12,632 nt of DNA from Terriglobia bacterium (GCA_020072905.1 JAIQGB010000116.1:1-12632); one strand, 5' to 3'. Numbered from the stretch's first letter, positions 1 to 7,120 are shown. The notes: generated by a model from the letters alone, not told the origin. Translations and numbers: made by a program.

Positions 1-74
1 AGGTGGTTTGCGAATCCACCAAAGCTGCCAACGCCGGTTCCCCTGCGACGACGAAGACGAACACGATTCGCTGA
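1..74 (+). other. Open frame tail or Thr-rich leader peptide upstream of lysC
   Basis: A plus-strand frame is open from the window edge and stops with TGA at 72-74. From a GTG at 3 it would give 23 residues whose end is rich in Thr, with four ACG codons among the eight codons before the last two (TTKTNTI then Arg). It may be the C-terminal tail of a gene lying outside the window. It may also be a short leader peptide, because Thr/Ile-rich leaders are the classic sensors for attenuation of threonine-pathway operons. No RBS can be seen because the edge is only two bases away. I cannot separate the two options from this window. Confidence 0.25.
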
Positions 75-75
75 C

Positions 76-105
76 GGGCTGGAGTCCCTTCCCAGGCTCC
101 GGCTC
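76..105 (+). promoter_or_regulatory. Stem-loop between upstream frame and lysC
   Basis: Bases 76-84 pair with 97-105 as a nine-pair stem (two of the pairs are G-U) around a 12-base loop. It begins one base after the TGA at 72-74. No T-run follows, so it is not a standard intrinsic terminator. Its place right behind a Thr-rich reading frame and 47 bases before the lysC start would suit a leader or attenuator structure, or simply the 3' end of the upstream gene. Confidence 0.3.
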
Positions 106-152
106 AGCGTGGCGAGGGTTCTCCGCCTGCGTGAAGTTCCAGTGAGGGAGAG

Positions 153-1571
153 ATGACACAGAGCAAAGGGAAGAAGCCGTTGATCGTGATGAAATTCGGC
201 GGGTCCTCCGTCGGCAACACGGAGCGGATGAAGTGCGTCGGCGCGCTGGTCGACGAGCACGCCAAGCAGGCGGAGGTCGTGGTGGTGGTTTCCGCCATGG
301 GCGGCGTGACGGACATGCTGATCCGCGCCGCGAACGAAGCCAGCAAGGGCGACCGCGAGCATTGGAAGGGCGCGCGGCAGGAACTGGCGCGGCGTCACCG
401 CGCGGTGGCCGATCAGCTTCTGACCCCGGCGGAACAGGCCGCGGTCCTGCCGCGCCTGGCGGAGCAGTTGACGAATTTCGAAAACCTCTGCTCGGGCTTC
501 ACGCTGGTGCGCGAGGTCACGCCGCGCGCCATGGACACGCTCTCCAGCCTCGGGGAAGTGATGTCCGCGACGCTGCTGGCGGCGATCCTGCGCTCGATGG
601 GCCGCGCGGCCGAAGCCATCGACGCCACTCAGTTGATCGTCACCGACGATAATTTCGGCAGCGCCTCGCCGATCTTCGAGGAGACCAATGCCAAGACTCA
701 TCAGGGGCTTTCCGCGATCCGCAAAAAGGGAGCAATCCCGGTGGTGACGGGCTTTCGCGGCGCCACGCGCGAGGGTATCTGCACCACGCTCGGCCGCGGC
801 GGCTCCGATTACAGCGGGACGATTGTGGGCGGCGCGCTCGAGGCCGACGAGGTCTGGATCTGGACCGACGTCGATGGCGTGATGAGCGCCGACCCGCGCC
901 TGGTGCCCGCGGCGCGCATCATTCCGGAAATTTCCTACCGCGAGGCCATCGAGCTGTCGTTCTTCGGCGCTAAGGTACTGCACCCGAAAACTATCCAGCC
1001 GGTGATGAAGAAGAAGATTCCGGTGTGGATCAAGAACTCGTTCAATCCCACCTGCCCGGGGACGAAAATCGTCGCCGCGCCGACCGACCGCACTCCGGGC
1101 GTGAAGGCCATCACCAGCGTCAGCAACGCCGACCTCATCACCATGAGCGGCAAGGAATCATTGAGCTTTCCGCGCCTGGCGACGCGCGTCTTCAACGGCC
1201 TGCACCTCGAAGACGTCTCGACGCTCATGGCGACGCAGTCCTCGGCGGACAACGTGCTCTGCTTCGCGATTCATGACGCGGATCTGGCGCGCGTGAAGGC
1301 GCGGTTGGGGAAGACTTTTGAGCTCGAAATGCTGCACGAATACGTGGGTAGGCTCGAAGTGATGCCCAAGATCGCCATCGTCGTCGCCATCGGCGAGAAC
1401 ATGAAGGGCACGCCCGGCCTCGCCGGCCGGGCCTTCAGCGCTCTCGGGCGGCGGGGGATCAACATCATCGCCATCGCCCAGGGTTCCTCGGAATTGAGCA
1501 TTTCGTTTGCGGTAAAATCCGCAGATGTGAAGGAAGCCGTCAAGGCGATTCACGAGGAGTTTCAATTGTGA
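153..1571 (+). CDS. lysC: Aspartokinase (monofunctional, two C-terminal ACT domains)
   Basis: It phosphorylates L-aspartate to 4-aspartyl phosphate, the first committed step toward lysine, threonine, methionine and diaminopimelate; a cytosolic enzyme. The 472-residue protein has the family entry motif KFGGSSV at residues 14-20, the catalytic-domain motif GRGGSDYS at 214-221 and the TDVDGV segment at 238-243. Two ACT-type regulatory repeats fill about 318-390 and 405-472. The second, with GTPGLAGRAFSALGRRGIN and IAQGSSELSISFAV, resembles the aspartokinase half of ThrA-type enzymes more than the lysine-sensing LysC type. This suggests Thr-responsive control (inference). No homoserine dehydrogenase domain is fused. 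The ATG at 153 is chosen because a purine-rich RBS (GAGGGAGAG) directly precedes it and the protein reaches KFGG at the usual distance. thrC follows 99 bases later on the same strand. Confidence 0.96.
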   Translation: MTQSKGKKPLIVMKFGGSSVGNTERMKCVGALVDEHAKQAEVVVVVSAMGGVTDMLIRAANEASKGDREHWKGARQELARRHRAVADQLLTPAEQAAVLPRLAEQLTNFENLCSGFTLVREVTPRAMDTLSSLGEVMSATLLAAILRSMGRAAEAIDATQLIVTDDNFGSASPIFEETNAKTHQGLSAIRKKGAIPVVTGFRGATREGICTTLGRGGSDYSGTIVGGALEADEVWIWTDVDGVMSADPRLVPAARIIPEISYREAIELSFFGAKVLHPKTIQPVMKKKIPVWIKNSFNPTCPGTKIVAAPTDRTPGVKAITSVSNADLITMSGKESLSFPRLATRVFNGLHLEDVSTLMATQSSADNVLCFAIHDADLARVKARLGKTFELEMLHEYVGRLEVMPKIAIVVAIGENMKGTPGLAGRAFSALGRRGINIIAIAQGSSELSISFAVKSADVKEAVKAIHEEFQL

Positions 1572-1576
1572 AGAAC

Positions 1577-1662
1577 AGGATCAAGGATCCAGGATTCAGG
1601 ATCAAGGAGGAGAACGCTCGGCAAGTGTCGGGCTTGATCCCTGATCCTTAATCCTTGATCCT
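1577..1662. repeat. Palindromic heptamer-repeat element A (lysC-thrC gap)
   Basis: The left arm is four tandem 7-bp units starting at 1577, 1584, 1591 and 1598, each AGGAT plus two variable bases. The right arm is four complementary units starting at 1635, 1642, 1649 and 1656. The 30-base arms 1577-1606 and 1633-1662 match as inverted repeats at 25 of 30 positions, so transcripts could form a long imperfect hairpin. The loop contains CGGCAAG at 1619-1625 and CGGGC at 1629-1633. The element fills nearly all of the lysC-thrC gap, starting 5 bases after the lysC stop and ending 8 bases before the thrC ATG. It leaves thrC without a visible RBS. Element B at 9644-9727 has the same plan with a different unit. 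Confidence 0.9.
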
Positions 1663-1670
1663 CACGACCG

Positions 1671-2963
1671 ATGTCATCTGCCTACCTCCAATGCATCGAA
1701 GAATCCTGCGGGCGCCGGCAGGACCCCAAGAAGGACGCGCACGCCTGCGCGTTCTGCGGCGGCCTGCTCGAGGTGAAGTACGACTTCGAGGCCTTCGATC
1801 CCGAGGAAGTCCGGCACGCCTGGCACCAGCGGCGCCTGAGCGGCGAGCCCATCGACCGCAGCGGCGTCTGGCGGTTCCGCGAGCTGATTCCCTTCATCGA
1901 AGCGGGTAACCGCATCATTTCGCTTTCCGAGGGTTCGACGCCGCTCGTGGGAACACGCCGCACGGGCTGGTGGGCGGGCCCCGTGCACCTGACCATCAAG
2001 CACCAGGGGAACAATCCCACCGGCTCGTTCAAAGACCTGGGCATGACGGCGTGCATCACGCGCGCCGACGTGCGGGGCGTACGGATGGTGGCCTGCGCCT
2101 CGACCGGGAATACTTCTTCTTCGATGGCCGCCTACGCGGCGCGGGCGGGAATGAAAGCGCTGCTCTTCGTTCCTTACCGGCAGATTTCCGCCGCCAAGCT
2201 GGCCCAGTCGCTCGATTTCGGCGCGCTGGTCGTGGAAGTCGGCGACACCTTCGACGAAGCCTTCCGCCTGCTGCGCGAGATCGCGCCGGAGCTGGGCCTC
2301 TACCTGGTGAATTCGATCAACCCCTTCCGCATCGAAGGCCAGAAAACCATCGTTGCCGAGATGCTCGAGCAGCGCGCCTGGCGGCCGCCCGATTACATCG
2401 TGGTGCCGGGCGGCAACCTCGGCAATTGCTCGGCGATCGGCAAGGGACTGCGCGAGCTGAAGGAGATGGGCTTTATCGAGAAGGTGCCGCACGTGGTGGT
2501 GATTCAGGCGGCGGGCGCGAATCCGTTCTTTCGCATGATGTCGTCCGGTGCGGAAGAGCTCACTCCGGTCGAGCACCCCAATACGCAGGCGACGGCCATC
2601 CGCATCGGGCATCCGGCGAACTGGAAAAAGGCGCGGCGCGTGCTCGAATGGACGGGGGGCTTCTGCGAGTCGGTCACCGACGAAGAGATTTACGAAGCCA
2701 AGGCGATGCTCGCCGCGGACGGCGTCGCCTGCGAGCCCGCCTCGGCTTCCACCGTGGCGGGCGTCCGCAAGCTGGTGCGCGCGGGCAAGATTCCCTGGCA
2801 CGCCGACATCGTGTGCGTCCTCACCGGCAACCAGCTCAAGGATACGGAATACATCATGCGGCACCGGGCGGAGGCGCAGGAGACTCACCAGCGCCTGCGC
2901 GTCGATCCGGACCTGGATGCGCTGCGCAAGGCCCTGGAAGCCGCCCTCGCCGTGCCGGCGTAG
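1671..2963 (+). CDS. thrC: Threonine synthase
   Basis: A PLP enzyme that converts O-phospho-L-homoserine to L-threonine and phosphate, the last step of threonine synthesis. In the 430-residue protein, Cys8, Cys13, Cys26 and Cys29 form a rubredoxin-like knuckle (CxxxxC...CxxC), as seen at the N-terminus of many bacterial and archaeal threonine synthases. The motif NPTGSFKDLGM at 115-125 carries the likely Schiff-base Lys121. GGNLGN at 247-252 is the phosphate-binding loop, and EPASAS at 355-360 is a conserved family segment. The ATG at 1671 is the natural start because the Cys motif begins at residue 8, but no Shine-Dalgarno sequence lies before it. The repeat element ends 8 bases upstream. 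This may mean coupling to lysC or RBS-independent initiation. A paralogue using the same fold (threonine dehydratase) is less likely given the zinc-knuckle N-terminus. Confidence 0.93.
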   Translation: MSSAYLQCIEESCGRRQDPKKDAHACAFCGGLLEVKYDFEAFDPEEVRHAWHQRRLSGEPIDRSGVWRFRELIPFIEAGNRIISLSEGSTPLVGTRRTGWWAGPVHLTIKHQGNNPTGSFKDLGMTACITRADVRGVRMVACASTGNTSSSMAAYAARAGMKALLFVPYRQISAAKLAQSLDFGALVVEVGDTFDEAFRLLREIAPELGLYLVNSINPFRIEGQKTIVAEMLEQRAWRPPDYIVVPGGNLGNCSAIGKGLRELKEMGFIEKVPHVVVIQAAGANPFFRMMSSGAEELTPVEHPNTQATAIRIGHPANWKKARRVLEWTGGFCESVTDEEIYEAKAMLAADGVACEPASASTVAGVRKLVRAGKIPWHADIVCVLTGNQLKDTEYIMRHRAEAQETHQRLRVDPDLDALRKALEAALAVPA

Positions 2964-2964
2964 C

Positions 2965-2982
2965 GCCGGGCTTCAGCCCGGC
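2965..2982 (+). terminator. Strong stem-loop just after thrC
   Basis: GCCGGGC TTCA GCCCGGC is a perfect 7-bp stem with a 4-base loop, starting one base after the thrC stop. There is no T-run behind it (ATACCGTCC), so it may act as a 3'-end stabilising hairpin or weak terminator. It could equally be a copy of a dispersed small palindrome. It marks the edge between the amino-acid genes and the lower-GC accessory patch. Confidence 0.5.
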
Positions 2983-2984
2983 AT

Positions 2985-3030
2985 ACCGTCCTTCACGCTC
3001 GGCTCGCCAGCGTACGCTGTCGGGGACGGT
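2985..3030. promoter_or_regulatory. Nested inverted repeat with 12-bp palindrome upstream of the DUF433 gene
   Basis: ACCGTCC (2985-2991) and GGACGGT (3024-3030) are perfect inverted repeats. Inside them lies the perfect 12-bp palindrome CAGCGTACGCTG at 3008-3019. A -10-like hexamer TAGAAT follows at 3033-3038 without a clear -35. The palindrome covers the place where a -35 would be, so it could be an operator. Antitoxins often repress their own promoter through such sites, but this has not been shown for this gene. It might also be an intergenic repeat derived from the adjacent hairpin. Confidence 0.4.
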
Positions 3031-3101
3031 GATAGAATGACCTCACGTAGGGGAGGCGCTGCGCTTATGCTCGTGCGCAGGCAGGGCGGAGGAAGGGGCA
3101 G

Positions 3102-3335
3102 ATGAGCTGGCAAGAACGAATCGTTGTTGATACACAGATTCTAACCGGCAAGCCGGTGGTCAAAGGGACTCGGCTGGCGGTGGAGTTTATCGTCGATTTG
3201 CTAGCCCAAGGTTGGAGTCAGTCGGACATCCTGCAGAGCTATCCACGCCTGAGTCACGACGACATCGTCGCCTGTCTTGCCTACGCCAGCGACTTGTTGC
3301 ACGCCGAGAAAGTCTTTCACGTCCCGGCGACCTGA
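3102..3335 (+). CDS. DUF433 family protein, antitoxin-like
   Basis: This 77-residue protein matches the DUF433 (PF04255) pattern along its whole length. It has RIVVDTQILTGKPVVKGTRL at residues 6-25, a helix-turn-helix-like middle (VEFIVDLLAQGWSQSDILQSYP), then LSHDDIVACLAYASDLL. Members are short DNA-binding-type proteins that usually sit directly before a PIN-like DUF5615 toxin gene and are viewed as its antitoxin. A strong RBS (GGAGGAAGGGG) lies just before the ATG at 3102. The stop overlaps the ATG of the next short frame by one base (TGATG), the coupling typical of such pairs. The toxin partner here looks broken. Family assignment is secure; the antitoxin role is inferred from context. 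Confidence 0.92.
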   Translation: MSWQERIVVDTQILTGKPVVKGTRLAVEFIVDLLAQGWSQSDILQSYPRLSHDDIVACLAYASDLLHAEKVFHVPAT

Positions 3336-3454
3336 TGGCATTTCTAGTGAATGTAGATTTCCCTGGAGACTCGGCAGTGTTTGCACGTCGAGCTGAATCG
3401 GGGCGCGTGTGGCGTGCGTCTGCAAAGTATGACCACCAAGCATCTGAGACATAA
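3335..3454 (+). pseudogene. Truncated, degenerate DUF5615-like toxin fragment
   Basis: A 39-residue frame starts at the ATG overlapping the DUF433 stop. Its beginning, MAFLVNVDFPGD, has the layout of the N-terminus of DUF5615 PIN-like proteins (hydrophobic strand, DEN-type acidic motif, then Pro). The expected acidic pair is replaced by Asn-Val. The frame ends at TAA 3452-3454, far short of the roughly 110-120 residues usual for the family, and the next gene starts 12 bases later. I infer a decayed toxin whose 3' part was lost, perhaps when the downstream gene arrived. The similarity is short, and the alternative is a small unrelated ORF. Confidence 0.45.
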
Positions 3455-3465
3455 AAGGAGAGCTG

Positions 3466-4353
3466 GTGACCCGCATGCGTTCCCGCCTTATCCCGCGGCC
3501 ACTCCGTCAGGAAGAGGCTTCTCTTCTCGCCGCGGTGTGTGAGGCCGCCAAAGCAATAGGGATGACTCCCGAGCAAGCCACAAAAGTGTATGGATTGCTT
3601 CCCCCAAATATCAGAAAAGCTCCGGCGTTCAAGGATCGGCTCACGGGACTCTGGCGGTACGAGTTTGGACGTGCCTATGTAGTTCGCAACGAAGAGGGGC
3701 ATAATTTCGCTATTTGGGGGACTGACCAAGCACCCCGGATCGCTCTGCTGTTGAAGGGTGTCGACCGACTTATGCACCTGCTCGCTCGCCCACAACTCCG
3801 CGTCTTTTTGAAGCGGCTCGACGATGAGAGAAAACATCTTCACATCTTGGCTGAGCTTGATCCTATATTGAGACCTCAGCTCCCGTTCGCCGCCGAGTAC
3901 GAAGCGAAGGGGCACGCCCGTGGGAAACACAAAATCGATTGGGCTATTCGGTTCAAAGATGGCAGCTGCTGCCTCGTGGAGGTAAAGCACAGAATTAGAC
4001 CCCTTTTGAGCCATGCCGCGGAACTGATGCTCGTGCACACTAGGGGTGCCGACACATCTGGAATACCCGCACCAGCCGCGGAGGGGTTATTCTTGGGCTT
4101 GGAGTCAAAGTTTCGTCCAATGGAAGTAAATCGCCTGCAAGGCACATGGATAGTAAGCGGCATCCGCATCAACGAGGAGGAATTTGCGAACGCCTTTGAG
4201 AGATTAGATGGGTCACGGGTTCAATTTGCCGTCCTCACACATTTCGAAGGTGATGCACGGATTCTCGCGAAGACCCCCGCGATCTACGCTTGGGTGAAAG
4301 ATAAGTTTCGGCTTGAAGATATGAAACCGCTCAGCGAGTTGGATCGCGCGTAG
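3466..4353 (+). CDS. Uncharacterised protein with PD-(D/E)XK-like nuclease signature
   Basis: I do not recognise this 295-residue family. The region 144-175 reads EYEAKG...KIDWAIRFKDGSCCLVEVKH. Asp158, Glu172 and Lys174 are spaced like the D...ExK active site of PD-(D/E)XK nucleases, with the acidic residues preceded by hydrophobic strands and Glu144 in a possible first-helix position. The N-terminal 130 residues are mostly helical and hold no motif I can name. The C-terminal part ends in an acidic stretch. No signal peptide or membrane segment is visible. GTG at 3466 is chosen for the RBS AAAAGGAGAG six bases upstream; an ATG at 3475 is an alternative. Base composition is near 50-55% GC by eye, lower than the flanking metabolic genes, and it lies beside a DUF433 gene and a toxin remnant. 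This suggests horizontally acquired defence or selfish DNA. Actual nuclease activity is inference. Confidence 0.75.
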   Translation: MTRMRSRLIPRPLRQEEASLLAAVCEAAKAIGMTPEQATKVYGLLPPNIRKAPAFKDRLTGLWRYEFGRAYVVRNEEGHNFAIWGTDQAPRIALLLKGVDRLMHLLARPQLRVFLKRLDDERKHLHILAELDPILRPQLPFAAEYEAKGHARGKHKIDWAIRFKDGSCCLVEVKHRIRPLLSHAAELMLVHTRGADTSGIPAPAAEGLFLGLESKFRPMEVNRLQGTWIVSGIRINEEEFANAFERLDGSRVQFAVLTHFEGDARILAKTPAIYAWVKDKFRLEDMKPLSELDRA

Positions 4354-4360
4354 CCTGTTC

Positions 4361-7072
4361 ATGGATGAAATCCTGCGACGTGAAGTTCGGCTGCTGACGA
4401 CGCGCCTGGGGGTGATTGTCCAGGAGCAGTGCGGGCCGAAGACGTTCGAGGCGATCGAGAATCTCCGCCAGCTCTCCAAGCAAATCCGCCAGCATGTTGA
4501 TCCCGAGCTCCTCGACGCGAAGCAGCGCGAAGTGAACCGGCTGCCCCTCGCGCGGGCCGGAGAAGTGGCCCACGCCTTCAGCCTGTTCTTCCACCTCGTG
4601 AACCTCTGCGAAGAGCGGCAACGCGTGCGCCGGCTGCGCGCCTACCGACGCCAGGAGAGCGGCGCGCGCATGTCGTTGCGCCACACCTTCAACGAACTGC
4701 GCCGCCACCACGTGCCCTCGGAGTCCGTCCGGCAACTGCTGGACTCCCTCCGGATCGAGCCCGTGCTGACCGCGCATCCCACCGAGGCCAAACGGCGCAG
4801 CGTCTTCAACCACGTCATGCGCATCAGCCGGACGCTCGACTCGCTCGCCGACGATTACGGCCCGGCGGCGGAAAAGGCCGTCGACCCCTGGATCGAAGCG
4901 CTCTGGCTGACCGACGAAGTCCGCGAGCGCGCCGTGACGCCGCACCTGGAAATCGAAAGCGCGCTCGTCTTCCTGGAGAGGACGATCTACGACCTGGCGG
5001 GGTTTTTTTGGGAAAGGTTCCGGGAAGAACTCGCGCGCTTCGACCCTCGTCTCCCGCCTCCCGCGCCGTTCTTGCGCTTTGGCTCGTGGGTGGGCAGCGA
5101 CCGCGACGGCAATCCATTCGTTACTCCCGCGACGAGCCTGGAAGCCGCGGAACGACTGCGGCAAAGCATTTTGGGTTATTACCGCGGGGTGTGCGAGCGG
5201 TTGCTGGGCGTTGCGGCATTCCCCTGCCGCGGAGCTCTCGCCGTGCGGCTCGAGCGCGAGCTGGAGCGCGACTTCCAGCGTTTCCCCGGCACCCGCGTCT
5301 TCTGCGGAGTGGATCAGCCCCATGAGCTTTACCGACGCAAGCTGCGCGTAATGATCTGGCGCTTGGAGCGCACGGAGGAAGACGCCCCCGGCGCCTACTC
5401 CGCTGCTCAGGAATTCGGGCACGATCTCGAATCCCGCGAGCGCCTGCTCGCCGCGCATCCCAGCCCGCGGGTGGCGCGCCTCGGCCCCGGGCGGCTGCGC
5501 GTGGCCGCGGAGGTGTTCGGCTTCCACGCCACAGGGCTCGATTTTCGGCAGCACTCCTCGTTGACGCGGGCGGCCGCGGAGGAACTCCTGCGCGGCGCGG
5601 GCTTACCGGCCGGACCTGCCGAAGCGCGCGTCGAGGCGATCAAGCGCCTGCTCAGGAAACCGCCGGCGAGCCGCGAGGTTTCGACAGAGGCCCGCCGGGT
5701 GCTCGACGAGTTCGCCGCTCAGAAGTCGATTCAGGGGCGGTTTGGGGAGGCCGCCGCGCCGCGTTACATCTTGAGCATGACCGCGAGCGCCTCCGACGTC
5801 TGGGACGTTCTCCTGCTCGGGCGGCAGGCCGGCCTGGTCGAACCGGGCCGCGACAGCGAGCTCCGCACTTCCTTCGAAGTCATCCCGCTCTTCGAGACGC
5901 TGGACGATCTCGAAGCCTGCCCGGAGATCATGGAGCAGCTCTTCTCCGACCCGCTTTATCGGCAGGTGCTGCGCTCGCGGGAGAACTTCCAGGAAGTGAT
6001 GCTCGGCTATTCGGATACGGTGAAGGACGCCGGCTACCTCGCCGCCAACTGGGCGCTGTTCCGCGCCCAGAAGCGCCTCGCGGAAGTCGCCGAGCGATAC
6101 GGCGTGCGCCTGAGCCTGTTCCACGGCAAGGGCGGCACCATCGACCGCGGCGGCGGACAATCGCACCGCAGCATTCAGGCACAGCCCCAGGCCGCGCCCG
6201 GCGGCCGGCTGCGCATCACCGAGCAGGGCGAGGTCATCTCGCTCAAGTACGCGAACCTCGACATCGCCGAGCGCAACATCGAGCAACTGGTGACGGCCGT
6301 CCTCGATGCGCACCTTCTGCACAAGCGGCGCGGGGCGGGAGATCAGGTGGGGGAGTGGGAACAGTATCTTGCCGAGATGGCGGCGACGAGCCGCAGCGTC
6401 TATCGCCAACTGGTCTATGAGACGCCGGAATTTCTGCAGTACTTCTGGCAGGCCACGCCCATCGATCTTATCGAGAGCCTGCGGCTCGGCTCGCGCCCCA
6501 GCCGGCGGTTTTCCACCGACGACTTGCGCGACCTGCGGGCCATTCCCTGGGTGTTCGCCTGGACGCAGTCACGCCACTTTCTGCCCTCCTGGTACGGGCT
6601 GGGCCACGCCCTCGAAAAATTCGTTGCCGACCACGCGCCCCACGGCCACACGCTTTTGCGCCAGATGCACGAGGGCTGGCCGTTTTTCCGCATCATCGTT
6701 GACAACGCGGAGATGTCGCTGGCCAAGACCGACCTCTACATTGCGCGCCGCTACGCCGAGTTGGTTCGTCCGGCGAGCCTGCGCGACACGATCTTCCGCC
6801 GCATCGAGCAGGAGTACCACCGCACCGTGCGCGGCGTGCTCGACGCCTGCGGCGGCGCGCACCTCCTCGAGCGCCAGCCGGTGCTGGCTGAATCCATCCG
6901 TCTGCGCAATCCTTACGTCGATCCCCTCAATTTCCTGCAAATCCGCTTCCTGCGCGAGTGGCGTGGCAAGCGCCGCGCGCGCGGCCGCGCGGAGCCCGGC
7001 TCCGACCCCCTTCTCCACCTCCTCCAACTCACCGTGGGCGGCATTGCGTTTGGGATGAAAAGTACGGGCTAG
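4361..7072 (+). CDS. ppc: Phosphoenolpyruvate carboxylase
   Basis: It carboxylates PEP with bicarbonate to oxaloacetate and phosphate, refilling the TCA cycle and supplying aspartate. At 903 residues it has normal bacterial length. Visible motifs are VLTAHPTEAKRRS with catalytic His139, GSDRDGNPF at 245-253, GLDFRQHSS at 392-400, LGYSDTVKDAG at 548-558, FHGKGGTIDRGGGQ at 587-600, and QSRHFLPSW with Arg738. Compared from memory with E. coli, the glycine loop reads HGKGGTIDRGG instead of HGRGGSIGRGG. Arg581 is therefore Lys590 and Gly586 is Asp595, while Arg587 is kept as Arg596. The C-terminus is KSTG rather than RNTG. That replaces an Asn taking part in aspartate inhibition, although the partner residues Lys789 and Arg849 remain. 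ATG 4361 lies 7 bases after the preceding stop without a clear RBS. The lysC neighbourhood fits its role in aspartate supply. Confidence 0.96.
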   Translation: MDEILRREVRLLTTRLGVIVQEQCGPKTFEAIENLRQLSKQIRQHVDPELLDAKQREVNRLPLARAGEVAHAFSLFFHLVNLCEERQRVRRLRAYRRQESGARMSLRHTFNELRRHHVPSESVRQLLDSLRIEPVLTAHPTEAKRRSVFNHVMRISRTLDSLADDYGPAAEKAVDPWIEALWLTDEVRERAVTPHLEIESALVFLERTIYDLAGFFWERFREELARFDPRLPPPAPFLRFGSWVGSDRDGNPFVTPATSLEAAERLRQSILGYYRGVCERLLGVAAFPCRGALAVRLERELERDFQRFPGTRVFCGVDQPHELYRRKLRVMIWRLERTEEDAPGAYSAAQEFGHDLESRERLLAAHPSPRVARLGPGRLRVAAEVFGFHATGLDFRQHSSLTRAAAEELLRGAGLPAGPAEARVEAIKRLLRKPPASREVSTEARRVLDEFAAQKSIQGRFGEAAAPRYILSMTASASDVWDVLLLGRQAGLVEPGRDSELRTSFEVIPLFETLDDLEACPEIMEQLFSDPLYRQVLRSRENFQEVMLGYSDTVKDAGYLAANWALFRAQKRLAEVAERYGVRLSLFHGKGGTIDRGGGQSHRSIQAQPQAAPGGRLRITEQGEVISLKYANLDIAERNIEQLVTAVLDAHLLHKRRGAGDQVGEWEQYLAEMAATSRSVYRQLVYETPEFLQYFWQATPIDLIESLRLGSRPSRRFSTDDLRDLRAIPWVFAWTQSRHFLPSWYGLGHALEKFVADHAPHGHTLLRQMHEGWPFFRIIVDNAEMSLAKTDLYIARRYAELVRPASLRDTIFRRIEQEYHRTVRGVLDACGGAHLLERQPVLAESIRLRNPYVDPLNFLQIRFLREWRGKRRARGRAEPGSDPLLHLLQLTVGGIAFGMKSTG

Positions 7073-7103
7073 ATGGTGGGGAGCGATTGCGCCAGTGCCA
7101 CGC

Positions 7104-7109
7104 TATAAT
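7104..7109 (+). promoter_or_regulatory. Consensus -10 box before the small gene pair
   Basis: TATAAT is a perfect sigma70-type -10 hexamer. Transcription would start near 7116, only a few bases before the ATG at 7121, giving a very short or leaderless 5' end. No good -35 is visible 16-18 bases upstream. The hexamer alone can occur by chance, though it stands out in GC-rich DNA. Confidence 0.45.
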
Positions 7110-7120
7110 ATGCTGCTGGG

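Noticed and set aside
1..32. tRNA 3' end-like sequence (GGTGG...CCACC stem followed by AAAGCTGCCA).
   Set aside because: The loop is 9 bases instead of 7 and lacks a proper TTCGA pattern, and the spacing to CCA is one base short. A real tRNA would also need the rest of the molecule outside the window.
1577..1662. Element A as a CRISPR array.
   Set aside because: The units are 7 bp with no spacers and the arms are inverted, which is not CRISPR structure.
1674..2888. Minus-strand frame of 404 codons opposite thrC.
   Set aside because: It lies wholly antisense to thrC, with low-complexity Arg/His/Leu composition and no RBS; a shadow frame.
3037..3105. A 22-codon Arg/Gly-rich frame overlapping the DUF433 start (ATGA).
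   Set aside because: Its ATG overlaps the last base of the only -10-like box, so it may not even be transcribed, and its composition looks like chance translation of a G-rich RBS region.
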